Shown: in pieces, positions 51,649 to 62,347 of the stretch | Layout of the letters: each line of letters begins with the position of its first letter | Position numbering within the stretch: position 1 is the stretch's first letter | From: Wandonia haliotis | GTDB lineage: Bacteria; Bacteroidota; Bacteroidia; Flavobacteriales_D; Crocinitomicaceae | Direction of reading: 5' to 3' | Length of the DNA stretch: 64,000 nt | Assembly: GCF_039523435.1 (NCBI RefSeq) | Contig: NZ_BAAAFH010000011.1 | Span: 496,001 to 560,000 of the forward strand | Translations under genes and position numbers: made by a program | Notes under the pieces: model-generated | The model's database searches: none | Seen by the model: only the letters and a program-made list of their open reading frames with translations | What the model was told of the DNA's origin: nothing

Positions 51649-51672
51649 AGCCCCGATAAAATACCGGAGCTT
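51649..51672 (-). terminator. Terminator of L31 gene
   Basis: AAGCCCCG (51649-51656) pairs with CGGAGCTT (51665-51672) with one G-T pair; on the minus strand it is followed by TTTTTG and TTTTT. It is 22 bases beyond the L31 stop. Confidence 0.85.
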
Positions 51673-51694
51673 CGTGCTATATTGTAATAAACTC

Positions 51695-51949
51695 TTATTT
51701 CTTAAACTTACCGTAACGCGAGTTGAATTTGTCAATACGTCCTGCAGTATCCACAAACTGAACTTTACCTGTAAAGAAAGGGTGAGAAGTATGAGAAATC
51801 TCCAATTTAACTAGAGGATACTCATTTCCGTCTTCCCATGTTACTGTTTCTTTCGAAGGTGCACAAGAGCGGCACACGAACGAATAATCATTCGAAACAT
51901 CCTTAAAAACTACTAATCTATACTCTGATGGATGGATATCTTTCTTCAT
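51695..51949 (-). CDS. rpmE2: Ribosomal protein L31 type B
   Basis: This 84-residue protein is the type B form: MKKDIHPSEYRLVVFKDVSN at the start, then the HPFFTGKVQFVDTAGRIDKF motif and a KFKK tail. Only one CxxC-like pair (CRSC) is present, fewer than the four Cys of the zinc form, as usual for type B. L31 binds the 5S/23S region of the large subunit and bridges the subunits. It is monocistronic with a terminator. Confidence 0.95.
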   Translation of the reverse strand: MKKDIHPSEYRLVVFKDVSNDYSFVCRSCAPSKETVTWEDGNEYPLVKLEISHTSHPFFTGKVQFVDTAGRIDKFNSRYGKFKK

Positions 51950-52141
51950 CTCTTTTAAATTTCTTAATTCTATCTCCGTGAAACGGACTGCAAATTTAGT
52001 GTTTTATTTCTTACAAAATCAAATATTCGCAAAAATATTTTTTTCATACGATTTATCAGTAAAATTTGTCTTGAATTCTAGCCGAATTCATCTCCTGTTT
52101 CACTTTCTGTTTACTACTTTGCAAAACAAATACATTTTCAC

Positions 52142-52762
52142 ATGAAAAAGCAAGATTTAGAAGCAAATTTCCATTCTTTACTTGGTAACTATTCTTCGGA
52201 TTTGAATTTCATAACAACGAATCTAACTCACCTCATCACTGCATATTCGGAAAAAAGCAGATACTATCACAATCTGGAACATATTACAAGTATGCTTTCT
52301 GAACTGGAAGAAGTTATATCGGATGTTTCTTCTCCTGACACCGTACTGTTCTCAATTTATTACCATGACATAATCTATGATCCGAAAAGAAAGGACAACG
52401 AATACCAAAGTGCATGTCTGTGTAGAAAGGTTCTGGATGCAACTGACTTTAAAGAATCGGCTGTCTGTTTCCAACAAATTATCGCAACGAAAGATCATTT
52501 ATTGAGTACTGATTCAGACACCAATATCTTACTCGACATTGACCTTTCTATTCTTGGTAAAGAAAAACGTATTTATACAGAATATAGTTCTCAAATCCGA
52601 AAAGAATATGCGATGTACCCGGATTTTTTGTATAAACCGGGACGAAAAAAAGCACTACTTCACCTCCTTCAATCTGACTTTATTTATAAAACAGATTATT
52701 TCAGGAATAAATACGAGGATCAGGCCAGAAAGAATCTGGAAGATGAAATACTTAGTCTGTAA
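52142..52762 (+). CDS. HD superfamily metal-dependent phosphohydrolase-like protein
   Basis: A 206-residue soluble protein with the HD-type metal motifs of the predicted phosphohydrolase family: RYYHNLEHITSML, then FSIYYHDIIYDPKRKDNEYQ with the His-Asp pair. Such proteins hydrolyse phosphate esters or nucleotides; the substrate is unknown. It is upstream of the tape-measure-like gene on the same strand with 68 bases between, but probably belongs to a different unit. Confidence 0.87.
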   Translation: MKKQDLEANFHSLLGNYSSDLNFITTNLTHLITAYSEKSRYYHNLEHITSMLSELEEVISDVSSPDTVLFSIYYHDIIYDPKRKDNEYQSACLCRKVLDATDFKESAVCFQQIIATKDHLLSTDSDTNILLDIDLSILGKEKRIYTEYSSQIRKEYAMYPDFLYKPGRKKALLHLLQSDFIYKTDYFRNKYEDQARKNLEDEILSL

Positions 52763-52830
52763 AGCAATTCCAACGATTTTATTCCTATTCTACTACTTTT
52801 TTAGTATCTTCATTGTCTAACATATTTGAT

Positions 52831-54216
52831 ATGTCAACAAACCATAAAATTTCCCGGCTTACTTTTGAAATCACCTATCCTTTATCTCAAAAGGAAGCCA
52901 CACAGCAACAAAAACATCTTGAAAAGATGTCACAACAGGAAATTCCGGAAATGCTTGAACATATTTTCAATACAATTCCTGATATAGACAACCAATCTCT
53001 GGTTTTGGATCACCTTGAAATTGATTTAGAGGAAATTGACTTTGTTAATTCCAAAGCTGTCTTCCTTGAAAAAATAAAAAAAACAGTCAAAGAAAAACTT
53101 ACCGAGCTTCAGCGTAAAAACTCCGACTCAAAAGAAATGGTCAAATCTTATCAGGATCCTGATCTTATTTTATTCATTCTGAGAAACGGACACTTACCCT
53201 GGTGGGCTGATCACTTAAGTTCATCTTCTGTAAAAGAGATTATCAATAACACGGCATTACTGGAGAGTAACGAGTTTGTACAGCGCCTCTTTATTGAGTT
53301 GAACAATAACGCTTCAATCGTTCGATTTATAAGATATTTCAAAGGGAATCCGCTTGTTTTATTCCTGGAAAAACACGTACCGAAGAATTTTATTTCCGGA
53401 GAAATCATGTCTTTTATTCAACAACTTGATCCTGAAAAAAGCGAGCCTCTTTATTCCGCCTTGATTCGGTTGATTGCAAATACGAAGTCGCAGCATACAC
53501 TCTCTTACAGTATTCGGTTTCTTCATTTATTACTAAACAATTCCCCTTATACAATTGCTACCATCTTCGAAAAAAAACTTGTATCAATTTCTTCTCTCTC
53601 CTTTTCTAAGGAAGAGACAGATCATTTTTACGCAGCTATACAACAACCGAATTGTCTACTAGAAATTGAAGACGATAACGATACTCCTGAACTAAACGAG
53701 GATGACTTTACTCACAATAGTATGGTTTCCAAAGCGGGTCTCATACTTCTACTTCCTTTCCTTCGAACTTTCTTCGAAGCAACAGACCTTGTCTCTGAAA
53801 ATAGATTCCGATCTAAAACCGATCAACATTATGCCGTTTACTTACTGAATTATCTGGCTATAGGAGAGAACACTCTCCCCGATGAGCATTCTTTGTTAAT
53901 GGAAAAATTACTCTGCGGCATGGATCTGAATGAGGTTCTTCTTCCCTTTAACGGGCTACGAAAAGGACATGCTGAGGAATGCGAATTTCTGTTGCAGACC
54001 GTAATCGAACGGTGGAAGGCACTAAAGAGCAGTTCTCCTCAGACCATCCAAAAAAGTTTTTTGAGCAGAAGTGGTTTTTTGAGCAGACAGACCGATGGAA
54101 CCTGGCGATTATTTATAGAGCGGGAAACAATTGACCTTTTACTGGATAAACTTCCATGGACCATTTCTATATCCCGGATTCCATGGACTACGGAAATGAT
54201 TTATACCGAATGGTAA
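52831..54216 (+). CDS. Contractile injection system tape-measure-like protein
   Basis: The frame extends back to a TTG at 52813, but the ATG at 52831 is preferred because it starts MSTNHKISRLTFEITYP, the normal start of the CIS tape measure family. Its N-terminal half contains DHLEIDLEEIDF and a helical region up to about residue 300. The C-terminal WRLFIERETIDLLLDKLPWT is also family-typical. This protein fixes tube length in contractile phage-tail-like particles. At 461 residues it is toward the short end for the family. It is convergent with the baseplate-type genes, sharing a terminator with them. Confidence 0.8.
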   Translation: MSTNHKISRLTFEITYPLSQKEATQQQKHLEKMSQQEIPEMLEHIFNTIPDIDNQSLVLDHLEIDLEEIDFVNSKAVFLEKIKKTVKEKLTELQRKNSDSKEMVKSYQDPDLILFILRNGHLPWWADHLSSSSVKEIINNTALLESNEFVQRLFIELNNNASIVRFIRYFKGNPLVLFLEKHVPKNFISGEIMSFIQQLDPEKSEPLYSALIRLIANTKSQHTLSYSIRFLHLLLNNSPYTIATIFEKKLVSISSLSFSKEETDHFYAAIQQPNCLLEIEDDNDTPELNEDDFTHNSMVSKAGLILLLPFLRTFFEATDLVSENRFRSKTDQHYAVYLLNYLAIGENTLPDEHSLLMEKLLCGMDLNEVLLPFNGLRKGHAEECEFLLQTVIERWKALKSSSPQTIQKSFLSRSGFLSRQTDGTWRLFIERETIDLLLDKLPWTISISRIPWTTEMIYTEW

Positions 54217-54263
54217 AAGTATCGTATAAACATTCTACTCAAGAAAATCTATACAATACTTTT
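54215..54263. terminator. Bidirectional terminator between tape-measure and 1108-residue gene
   Basis: AAAAGTATCGTATA (54215-54228) pairs with TATACAATACTTTT (54250-54263) with 13 of 14 bases complementary. The stem overlaps the tape-measure stop codon and is followed by TTATCTTATC on the plus strand. It separates two convergent genes. Confidence 0.8.
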
Positions 54264-54283
54264 TATCTTATCCCATTTTCACT

Positions 54284-57200
54284 TTAGGTAGCAGCTACCG
54301 AAATAACTGATCGTGTTCCGTTTTGTAATACGGCTCCTGTTCTCAAATCAACAATATCAAATGTATAGTAGAAGCTGTCGACTCCTCTAAAGAAACTCAA
54401 CGGTTGATAATATATAGAAGTGACAACGCCTTCGTTCAATACAACACCCGCTACTCCAAATTGGGTTGTATTCCCGGGATCATTCGGATGATTATAAGTA
54501 TTGATCATACCAACCTCCTGCGAACCTACTACAATAGAATCGGTTGCATAAGGTTGTTTTACCCCGTTTTTATTCACCAGATACAATCTGATTTGTTCAG
54601 GTGAATAACGATTCGTGTCATATTGAATAGCTTCTTTGATATCTATAATCACTTTTCTGGTCTCAGCATAAAGTGCCTTACTTTCGGAAACTCTTGTTGT
54701 TGAATCCTGTGATAACATCATTTTCGAAACAGGTTTCGCATATGCATAGTCTCCAAGACTGTAAGATGCAATATAGGGCTCTGAAATAGCCGGTATATTC
54801 AATTCACTTTCCATTGTAGGTGCAGGAATTTCATCGCAAATGCAATCACAATCAATATAGTAAGGCAGTGTAAAATCAGCGATTACCTGGTCCGGTTCTA
54901 AAGCATTTGTTGTAACAGGTCTGGTCACCTGATCAACCGGAACACCGCTACCCAGAGCTAATTCTACTCTAGCTAACTGTAATTTCTCGGCTTCAAGATA
55001 CTGCATCTTCCTCACTTCTTCAGTTGATTTTACCGGTTGATACTTTAATCTCGCAATATCCACATTGACTTGTTTCAGCCTTTTATTAATTCCAATTGCA
55101 TATTCTCTGGAAGGAACACTAACTTTTACCGGATCCCCATTTACAACCATAATGTATGTTCCTCCTTTCGGAACTCCAGCCTGGTGAGAAATTCCCGGGT
55201 GACGTTTTATGAAATTAGAGAACAACTTGATGTCATTTTGTGTGAGATATTGAATACGGTATTGATACGTATAACTCAGCAGGGTTAACCCGCGGTATTT
55301 CCCTCCGTAAATCAGGTTTCTGAATACGGTATTGTTTTCAGAAAAATAAGATGAAATCGTAGCGTATAACTCAGAACTATTGTTCAGTTTTAAACTTCTT
55401 TCTACAAGATCCAGAATTTGATTTTGAGCAACAGTAACATTGATTGCATATTGTTTAGCACTCAAATAGGTTTGGATAAAGCCATCTTTATCATCAGGCT
55501 TTGTACCAGTATACCCAAAATTAAAATCAGCCAAATCAAAAGGTAACATTTCGGTTGTGAGTGTATTCACACTTCGTGCCAACTCAAGTATATTCGTTGA
55601 AAAATATTGGATAGCTTCCTGCATACTTCTTCTTTGTGCATAAACGGGTAGTATCAATTCCTGGGCAGCATATTCAACTCTTGTTTCTGTTACTTCCTGC
55701 TGTTTAGAAGTACTGTTCCCAAGGTTACTATCCACTCTCATCGATTCTTTCGAAGGTCGCAACATTTCTCCAACCTGAGGTTGTATAACAGATCCCTTAT
55801 CATCTGCCCCACTATCAGCCTGATTGACTAATGAAGAGAGAAAAGAAGGCATTGGTTTCAATTCTACGCCCTTCCTTACTACTGCAATTTGGTTAAACAA
55901 TCGGTTAAGATCATTTTTTAACTCCGTACTGATAGTTACATATTGACTATGCAAGTCTGTAAAATTACACCGCTCCTTTATATCTTCCAGAGAAGGTCCT
56001 GACAGCCTTACAGTAATGTACTTAAATGGCAGATTAAACCTTGAACGCAAATCTTCCAGTTCCTGCTCTACTGCCACATAGTTTTGCCTGATTGCACCTT
56101 CTATTCTCAAGAAATTATACTTGTCCGTATCATAGTATAGCGGAGTTTCTATTGGTCCTTCATCACTGATCTGGACAGAATCCTGATTTTCATACGCCAA
56201 GGGACGTAACCCTTTTTTAAATAAGCATTTCTGTATAAACTGGTAACTCCAGTTTTTTTCCAATGTCCCTAATCCGCCTACCGGTTCATTTATTGAATAG
56301 TAATATGGAATAGAACGCAAACTCAAAGGAGCTTGTTTTTCTACGCTTGGTGTAATCAGTACAGGTTGTCCAACTGTTGAGGGCGGTATGGGGGTTGCTG
56401 AAGGGTTATTTATGAGATTCAGATTAAATCGTTTTGTCATCAACACCATACGTTTATGCAACATAATGATCTTATCCAGTATATCCTTTTTTTCAACTAC
56501 AGCCGGTGAAGGAGCAAAGTAATTTCGATATTTCCAGGTTTCACACTCTTCATTACTTCCCATTATCTCCCCCAATAAAAGGTGTTTGGGGAAACAACTC
56601 ATATCCGGACAACACTCCGCCATTAATGCTGTAGCTTCTTCACAAAACTCATCATAAGCCAGTATCAGGTCTTTTATAAAATCATAAAAGTATTGTACGC
56701 CCAGGTATCGTGGTCCTGTGGATTGTTGATTCAGGAAATTAGTCCAGGTTACATCCGGTAGCCCGGAAAAAGGATTCGTTCCTCCATAAACAGGTGCCAG
56801 AATACCTGCAAAATCAGTATACGTTTGCCGAAGTGCTTCAAACAAAGCCCTGTATAATGTAGCATTAGAAGTAGAAAAATCGCTGATAAATCCATCTCCC
56901 TGAATCTGATTCACATAGTTCTTTGAGAATTCATTGTAATCCGTACTCTGCGGAGTAGACGGTTCAAACCGGGGACGACGAATGATAAACCGGGGAAGAT
57001 CATACCCGGCATTCTCACCTGTTTTTGGTGCACACGTTCGCGGAATTATTTTCTGAATCAGGTCCGTCTTACTGACCAGTAACTTCCGAACAATAAAATT
57101 TCTGTTCATGCCCCGCTCATCGCAACTTCTCCCCAGACAGCTTTTCAAATCAGCATCCAACACCTCCAAAAATAATAGAACAACCTTATCATCAAGAAAA

Positions 57201-57610
57201 CCGGAAGGCTCATTCAGAAAACTCGTTGTAGTACCATCTTCTATATCTGCATCAACTGAAAGAATTTCGAATAAATTCACATCCTGAATTTTTGTAACAG
57301 GATCTACAAAAGGTCCGTATAATACTCCGGATGGTAAGGTATACGTTCTGTATCTGTTTATTTCACAATCTCCCAATGACAGTAAAAACCCTTCGGAAGA
57401 AACTCCCAAACCTCCTGAGATATTTAGCAAAGGCGGATTAGATGTCGTATTTAGCTTCAACTCCAGACCACACACCACACCGGAGCCAATTAACTTGACG
57501 CGGGTTAATCTGTTTTGTTCATCAAGATATGTAACCATTTGGTTAAGCTGCGAACTGGTTAGTACCTGATTTCCTTCAAATACAGGATAACTATTTGTTA
57601 ACTGGCTCAT
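54284..57610 (-). CDS. Large CIS-locus protein of unknown function (1108 residues)
   Basis: The N-terminus SYPVFEGNQVLTSSQLNQMV, followed by YLDEQNRLTRVKLIGSGVVC, is characteristic of a protein that accompanies baseplate genes in Bacteroidota contractile-tail-like loci. Residues 60-350 include Cys-containing segments (ALMAECCPDMSCFPKHLL). The middle is mainly helical. Around residue 920 there is a Cys-rich stretch (YIDCDCICDEIPAP). The C-terminus (about 1070-1105) looks beta-rich, with VDSFYYTFDIVDLRTGAVLQ, similar to cadherin-like surface modules. There is no signal peptide. It is 10 bases downstream of the baseplate-like gene, so the two form one operon. Its role in the particle is inferred. 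Confidence 0.72.
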   Translation of the reverse strand: MSQLTNSYPVFEGNQVLTSSQLNQMVTYLDEQNRLTRVKLIGSGVVCGLELKLNTTSNPPLLNISGGLGVSSEGFLLSLGDCEINRYRTYTLPSGVLYGPFVDPVTKIQDVNLFEILSVDADIEDGTTTSFLNEPSGFLDDKVVLLFLEVLDADLKSCLGRSCDERGMNRNFIVRKLLVSKTDLIQKIIPRTCAPKTGENAGYDLPRFIIRRPRFEPSTPQSTDYNEFSKNYVNQIQGDGFISDFSTSNATLYRALFEALRQTYTDFAGILAPVYGGTNPFSGLPDVTWTNFLNQQSTGPRYLGVQYFYDFIKDLILAYDEFCEEATALMAECCPDMSCFPKHLLLGEIMGSNEECETWKYRNYFAPSPAVVEKKDILDKIIMLHKRMVLMTKRFNLNLINNPSATPIPPSTVGQPVLITPSVEKQAPLSLRSIPYYYSINEPVGGLGTLEKNWSYQFIQKCLFKKGLRPLAYENQDSVQISDEGPIETPLYYDTDKYNFLRIEGAIRQNYVAVEQELEDLRSRFNLPFKYITVRLSGPSLEDIKERCNFTDLHSQYVTISTELKNDLNRLFNQIAVVRKGVELKPMPSFLSSLVNQADSGADDKGSVIQPQVGEMLRPSKESMRVDSNLGNSTSKQQEVTETRVEYAAQELILPVYAQRRSMQEAIQYFSTNILELARSVNTLTTEMLPFDLADFNFGYTGTKPDDKDGFIQTYLSAKQYAINVTVAQNQILDLVERSLKLNNSSELYATISSYFSENNTVFRNLIYGGKYRGLTLLSYTYQYRIQYLTQNDIKLFSNFIKRHPGISHQAGVPKGGTYIMVVNGDPVKVSVPSREYAIGINKRLKQVNVDIARLKYQPVKSTEEVRKMQYLEAEKLQLARVELALGSGVPVDQVTRPVTTNALEPDQVIADFTLPYYIDCDCICDEIPAPTMESELNIPAISEPYIASYSLGDYAYAKPVSKMMLSQDSTTRVSESKALYAETRKVIIDIKEAIQYDTNRYSPEQIRLYLVNKNGVKQPYATDSIVVGSQEVGMINTYNHPNDPGNTTQFGVAGVVLNEGVVTSIYYQPLSFFRGVDSFYYTFDIVDLRTGAVLQNGTRSVISVAAT

Positions 57611-57620
57611 AATTCTCTTT

Positions 57621-60600
57621 TTAATTTGTTCCTAAACTTGTTCTGTCCAATACAATTGTATTTTCACCTATCGTGTCTTCTATATCGCAATCGTGAAGTA
57701 ATCCTTTTGGATATACACTTCTCAATCCGTCAATTACTTCTATCAAATCCGCAAGTGCTTTATTAAGACTTAGCGTATTTTTGTTTTCTTTACTATTCTC
57801 TACCAACCATTTTTTATAGGCTTTTTCAAAACGTTTCATTTGCGGGTAGTCAATCCAACAGATATTGGGCACTATGTGTGCCGGACATTCTAATCTGAAT
57901 GTTCTGTCGAAAAAAGCTCTGAAATTCTGGTTACTGAACCTACCTTGCCAGGAAGGCAGGACCACCGTAAGAATAAAAGAATAGGGATCATCTGTTTTAC
58001 AGGAAGTACAATCTGCATCCAGATTGACTGCTAATAATCTGTCCTCTACATGCACCTGTCTTTCTGTTATCTCAATAGTCGTTTCTACAGCATCACCTGT
58101 CAACAGACCAGTCTGATAGATCCCATCATTTAAACCGTCTTCAGAACCTGTTATTTCTAAAGGATAACCGGGAACAAAAGCGTCTACATCCTCATTTACA
58201 ATACAACTTGTATTTGTTGTAACCGCTGTAACAGAAATACTTGTGTAATATTCTATTCTTCCTGCATTATTAACTCCCGGATCAGGAATAGGCTGATAAA
58301 GTTTCAAAGCAGTCTCAGTACCTGTAAAACTAGCATTTAAGACATCGAACTCCTTATCGTTTACTCCGTTATCTGAATTATTTATCCAGATCTTTTGTAT
58401 AGGGGTAAATTCTGCTGTTACATCTCCCTGTACTAAAACCGTATTCAAAACAGCATCTATTCCAGTGATCTCTAGTTTTTTCCTGAATCGAAGATTTCCA
58501 TTCGTTGTCAAACCTGTTTCCAACCCGGGTACATTCACTCCAAAAGGGAAAAACTCCTTTTGATTATTTTTAGGTCGCAATAAAATATGTTCAACCATGT
58601 GCATCCCCTCGTGGGAGAAAAATGCCGATTTCATAAAACGAATCATCTGTTGAACAGCAAATTCGTCCGCACCTCCGGTAACGTATACAATTGATGTAGC
58701 ATCTTCGATACGCGTAATAGTGAGTTCTTTGGAATAGTCTAATTCACCAAGGTTTCCGGAATCATCATTTATAATCTCGTTCACCCATATTGTTGTACGA
58801 TCATTAACCGGGTTATATAAGATGTCCTGAATTGTATATTCCCCGTTATTATCAGTTGCCCCCACAATACTGAAAACATCTCCGATAAATAGTTTCAAAG
58901 CCAGATTCTCTCCGTTGATTTCAAATTGCTTCCTCTTTTTATTTGCAGATGAAATAGTAAAACCTTTTTCTTCAAAAAAGACTGTTCCGTCAACCTGCAT
59001 TCCCGGAATTATCTCCTGAACAGTAATGGCAATCTGAGCTCCCAATGCTTCAGCTGTATCCACCGTATAGGTTCCGTCATTTTCCGTGGAACCAATTATT
59101 TTAATTACAGCGGTTCCCGAAAAGTCATTTGGATTCTCAATTGCTTCGGCAAGGTCTGTATTGAAATCAAACATCTCACTGGTTCCTATTACCTCTCCAC
59201 AACTATCGACCACATGGAAGTAATAAGGTTCAGGAGCCTGAGGATCAAAATCTGAAAAACGGTAATTGTAACGATAAGTGGCTCTTTCTGATAAGTCAAA
59301 AAGTGAGTGGTCTATTGAATTCGTTCCAATATCAACCAACTCACTTTCGTTCTGAGTATTATACAAAACAACACCTCGTGGAAGTGTGTCCTGTAATACA
59401 GGTGCAGCTGTAAAAGTAATTACTGTTTCAAACGCACCGGGAGTCGGTTCGTTTATTGTAATTGTTTCAATTGTATATTCTCCGTTATTATCTGCTGAAT
59501 CAGAAATAATAACCACATCTCCTATCTCCAGATATTGAGACAAATCTCCTCTGACAGTAACTCCAGAATTCACTGTATCTACAACCAGAATACCAGCTGA
59601 TGATTTACACTTTCCATATCCTATGTACGGACCTCTTAAAATCGGGAAATTGTCAGTAGATCCTTCCGGGAAATGATTTACAGTATAATTCAATAAATAA
59701 CGTGGTGGGTCCGGCGCCATATCAGCACTGATACTTCCTATGTTATAATAATTGAAAAATGGAGATAAGAGGTTATTTCTATTCGACTCCGGATTATCAT
59801 AATATTGCGCACTAAATATCGTTATCGCCTCATTTACAAATAAGCCAAATGTGTTTGGATCAGGTGCTGTCGCAAATTCATCACTCCACGCCAGAATTTC
59901 ACCGTCACGACATAAAATTGCAATTCGGTAGGTTCCCTCTTCCTCAACAATTGTGTAACGCGTTTGATCAACCCCATTTACAATCAATTTCTCAATTGCC
60001 TGATTCGTATCAGCTTCAGTTAAATAATCAGTTACTGAAAAAATTTCATTCCCGGATAAAGTAATCTTGTAACTAAATCGTAAAGGATCTACGGGCGAAA
60101 TTATTATTTGAAATTCTGGCGAAAAACTAAGGTTTACTCCTTCACTTGTATCTATTCCTGACAGTAACTCTACTCTTCTTTCAACTCCGGGAACATTGTC
60201 AACACTCCATATCTCACAGGGGCTTTCATAGTTAAACGCTGTAAATCTCCCTCCACTTATTTCGGGGTATTGATCTAGAAAATTCAGTTTATCCACCAAT
60301 AATTCCGTAGATGATTTTTTTCCTGAGATTTTATAAACCAGCAATGCATAGTCTGTAAATTGTTCCCCAAAACGAGCCATTAAATGGTTCAGAAAACGAT
60401 TTCTTCGTGTATCAAACCCTCGCTTTCCCTCAGTTATACCCTGTAGATACTCCGGATATTCCAATGGATCAATCAAAACATCTTCGATATCAGGAACTAT
60501 TCCCTGCAAGCTTTGTGAATAGTAAGTTTTATCGATAACAAACTCACCATTCTCATTTCGTTCTCCATTCATTGAAAATAGCTCGCCAATATTGGACAAT

Positions 60601-62333
60601 TGAGAAAGGTAATCCGCCAATAACTGATCAAAGAACAACAGGAATCCTTTCAACTGCTTCGTTTGTGCTTTTCTTAATTCAGTCATACCGGCAGGTAATC
60701 CCTCGGAACCAACACCGTATACTAATGGAAAATCTTCCTGAATACTTTCGTAGCCAGACAAATCTCTGTATGTTCCTTTCGGAACAGGTATATCCAGTAA
60801 AACATTATGCAGTTTTTGTGGTCGCTCTTCCCGAATTTGATTTTCAAGCAGGGCATTTACTTCCTCGCTGTCTGCAGAATACGGCAACTCATCCTTCAGG
60901 AACGTAAAATTGGATCGGTTAACACTTAATCTCGGAACATAGTTTTTATTAAACGCTAACTTCAGACACCATTTTACACTTTGAGACTTAATTCCCTCTG
61001 TATTATCCAGGGGTATATTCGCAATTTGTAGTCCCCGCACTGCTTCAACTCCGGGAGTATCCATAATAATCTGAATAAGATCAGAAACATGAATAGACTC
61101 ACGGATACCGGAATTTATCAACTCTTTATCATCAATAAATCCATGTTGTAAACGGGGACCTTCAAAAATTTCTTCCGAACGATAGCCCTTATCAAACATT
61201 TCTTCCAGCGTGTAGAAGTATACGGTAGGAGAAAGAAATTGTCGTATTGCGAAAAGTATATTTGCTTCTACTTCTTCAACAACTGCATCTGGAGATATAA
61301 CAATATCACCACAAACAGCGATTTCCTCCACTTTAAGAGCACTGATCCTTATAAAGTCTTCGCATAGATTCCGTGAAGCCATCAATTTTCTCCGAACTTC
61401 TTTCACGATCTGTAAGACCTTTTTAACCTTACGCTGATACGAATTGACGAAACTCTCCGGATTATTTGTATCAAACAACAATGTATTTAGTTGCTCCTGA
61501 ATACAAGTTGTATTTACAATTTCATTATTCCTTGTTATTACAACCAGTACCTCATCCCCTTCGATCCGATACTCTTCAACACGATATCCCGAAGGAAGAC
61601 CTTCAAAACTCATTCTGAAATTAGAAATAGCCGAACCAATCGCTTCCGGGTCATTCCAATCAATGTTTTGGTTATCCCATCGGGGAAATTCTGCGTACAC
61701 AAAGATTCTTACTCCACATAAGTTCACATCAAATCCTACTGCACCACAATCAAAAACACGAATGCTCCGTTCAATTGTATTTTCATTCAAATCTCCCAGG
61801 TAGTCGCAGGTTCCTAATTCGAGTAAAACGTCATATAATGGTCGGATATTTATCTGATCCGGTTGTGCAGGGTTTTCCGGTTCATAACTTAATTTGTTTT
61901 CCGAATAATTTGTATAAACCGGTATTTCGTTAACGGGAACCATCTGAATCCATGCATTCTTCACCCCTGCAACCGGACAGAGTTTATCAGAAGGCGTCTC
62001 CACTTCAACATCAATCAAAACCTTCCGGAAATCATTAAATGTTACCGGGTTCATTGGCAAAATCTCCCTTGCTGAATAAAAGTTTTTTAACCATGCAGAT
62101 CGGGGATGCTGAGCAAGGATATCAGGTACAGAATAAGTTGTACGATATCCCAAATCGGTAATTGCATAACTCAGTACCTCAAGAATCGTTACTCCGGGAT
62201 CACTCAAATTATAATCTGTCCATAGTTTCCCGGATAAACGTTCCAGATACCGTAACCCTTCTTCCCGGAGGAATGCGTACTGCATACTTTCAATTTCCGG
62301 TTGCTCTGTTGATATTGTTATACTCTCCGCCAT
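57621..62333 (-). CDS. Baseplate J-like protein of contractile tail-like system
   Basis: The frame begins at a TTG at 62342, but the ATG at 62333 (MAESITIST) is preferred. The protein has 1570 residues. Its N-terminus has the gp47/J-type signature WTDYNLSDPGVTILEVLSYA followed by ITDLGYR (about 38-64), the mark of the baseplate wedge of phage tails and injection systems. A large central region is beta-rich with several repeat-like segments such as DNNGEYTIETITI and DNNGEYTIQDILY. The C-terminal 120 residues include SYSFILTVVLPSWQGRF-like text and CPAHIVPNICWID, also family-typical. It is flanked by the 61-residue gene upstream and the 1108-residue gene downstream. Confidence 0.85.
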   Translation of the reverse strand: MAESITISTEQPEIESMQYAFLREEGLRYLERLSGKLWTDYNLSDPGVTILEVLSYAITDLGYRTTYSVPDILAQHPRSAWLKNFYSAREILPMNPVTFNDFRKVLIDVEVETPSDKLCPVAGVKNAWIQMVPVNEIPVYTNYSENKLSYEPENPAQPDQINIRPLYDVLLELGTCDYLGDLNENTIERSIRVFDCGAVGFDVNLCGVRIFVYAEFPRWDNQNIDWNDPEAIGSAISNFRMSFEGLPSGYRVEEYRIEGDEVLVVITRNNEIVNTTCIQEQLNTLLFDTNNPESFVNSYQRKVKKVLQIVKEVRRKLMASRNLCEDFIRISALKVEEIAVCGDIVISPDAVVEEVEANILFAIRQFLSPTVYFYTLEEMFDKGYRSEEIFEGPRLQHGFIDDKELINSGIRESIHVSDLIQIIMDTPGVEAVRGLQIANIPLDNTEGIKSQSVKWCLKLAFNKNYVPRLSVNRSNFTFLKDELPYSADSEEVNALLENQIREERPQKLHNVLLDIPVPKGTYRDLSGYESIQEDFPLVYGVGSEGLPAGMTELRKAQTKQLKGFLLFFDQLLADYLSQLSNIGELFSMNGERNENGEFVIDKTYYSQSLQGIVPDIEDVLIDPLEYPEYLQGITEGKRGFDTRRNRFLNHLMARFGEQFTDYALLVYKISGKKSSTELLVDKLNFLDQYPEISGGRFTAFNYESPCEIWSVDNVPGVERRVELLSGIDTSEGVNLSFSPEFQIIISPVDPLRFSYKITLSGNEIFSVTDYLTEADTNQAIEKLIVNGVDQTRYTIVEEEGTYRIAILCRDGEILAWSDEFATAPDPNTFGLFVNEAITIFSAQYYDNPESNRNNLLSPFFNYYNIGSISADMAPDPPRYLLNYTVNHFPEGSTDNFPILRGPYIGYGKCKSSAGILVVDTVNSGVTVRGDLSQYLEIGDVVIISDSADNNGEYTIETITINEPTPGAFETVITFTAAPVLQDTLPRGVVLYNTQNESELVDIGTNSIDHSLFDLSERATYRYNYRFSDFDPQAPEPYYFHVVDSCGEVIGTSEMFDFNTDLAEAIENPNDFSGTAVIKIIGSTENDGTYTVDTAEALGAQIAITVQEIIPGMQVDGTVFFEEKGFTISSANKKRKQFEINGENLALKLFIGDVFSIVGATDNNGEYTIQDILYNPVNDRTTIWVNEIINDDSGNLGELDYSKELTITRIEDATSIVYVTGGADEFAVQQMIRFMKSAFFSHEGMHMVEHILLRPKNNQKEFFPFGVNVPGLETGLTTNGNLRFRKKLEITGIDAVLNTVLVQGDVTAEFTPIQKIWINNSDNGVNDKEFDVLNASFTGTETALKLYQPIPDPGVNNAGRIEYYTSISVTAVTTNTSCIVNEDVDAFVPGYPLEITGSEDGLNDGIYQTGLLTGDAVETTIEITERQVHVEDRLLAVNLDADCTSCKTDDPYSFILTVVLPSWQGRFSNQNFRAFFDRTFRLECPAHIVPNICWIDYPQMKRFEKAYKKWLVENSKENKNTLSLNKALADLIEVIDGLRSVYPKGLLHDCDIEDTIGENTIVLDRTSLGTN

Positions 62334-62347
62334 GATTGTCAATTGGT

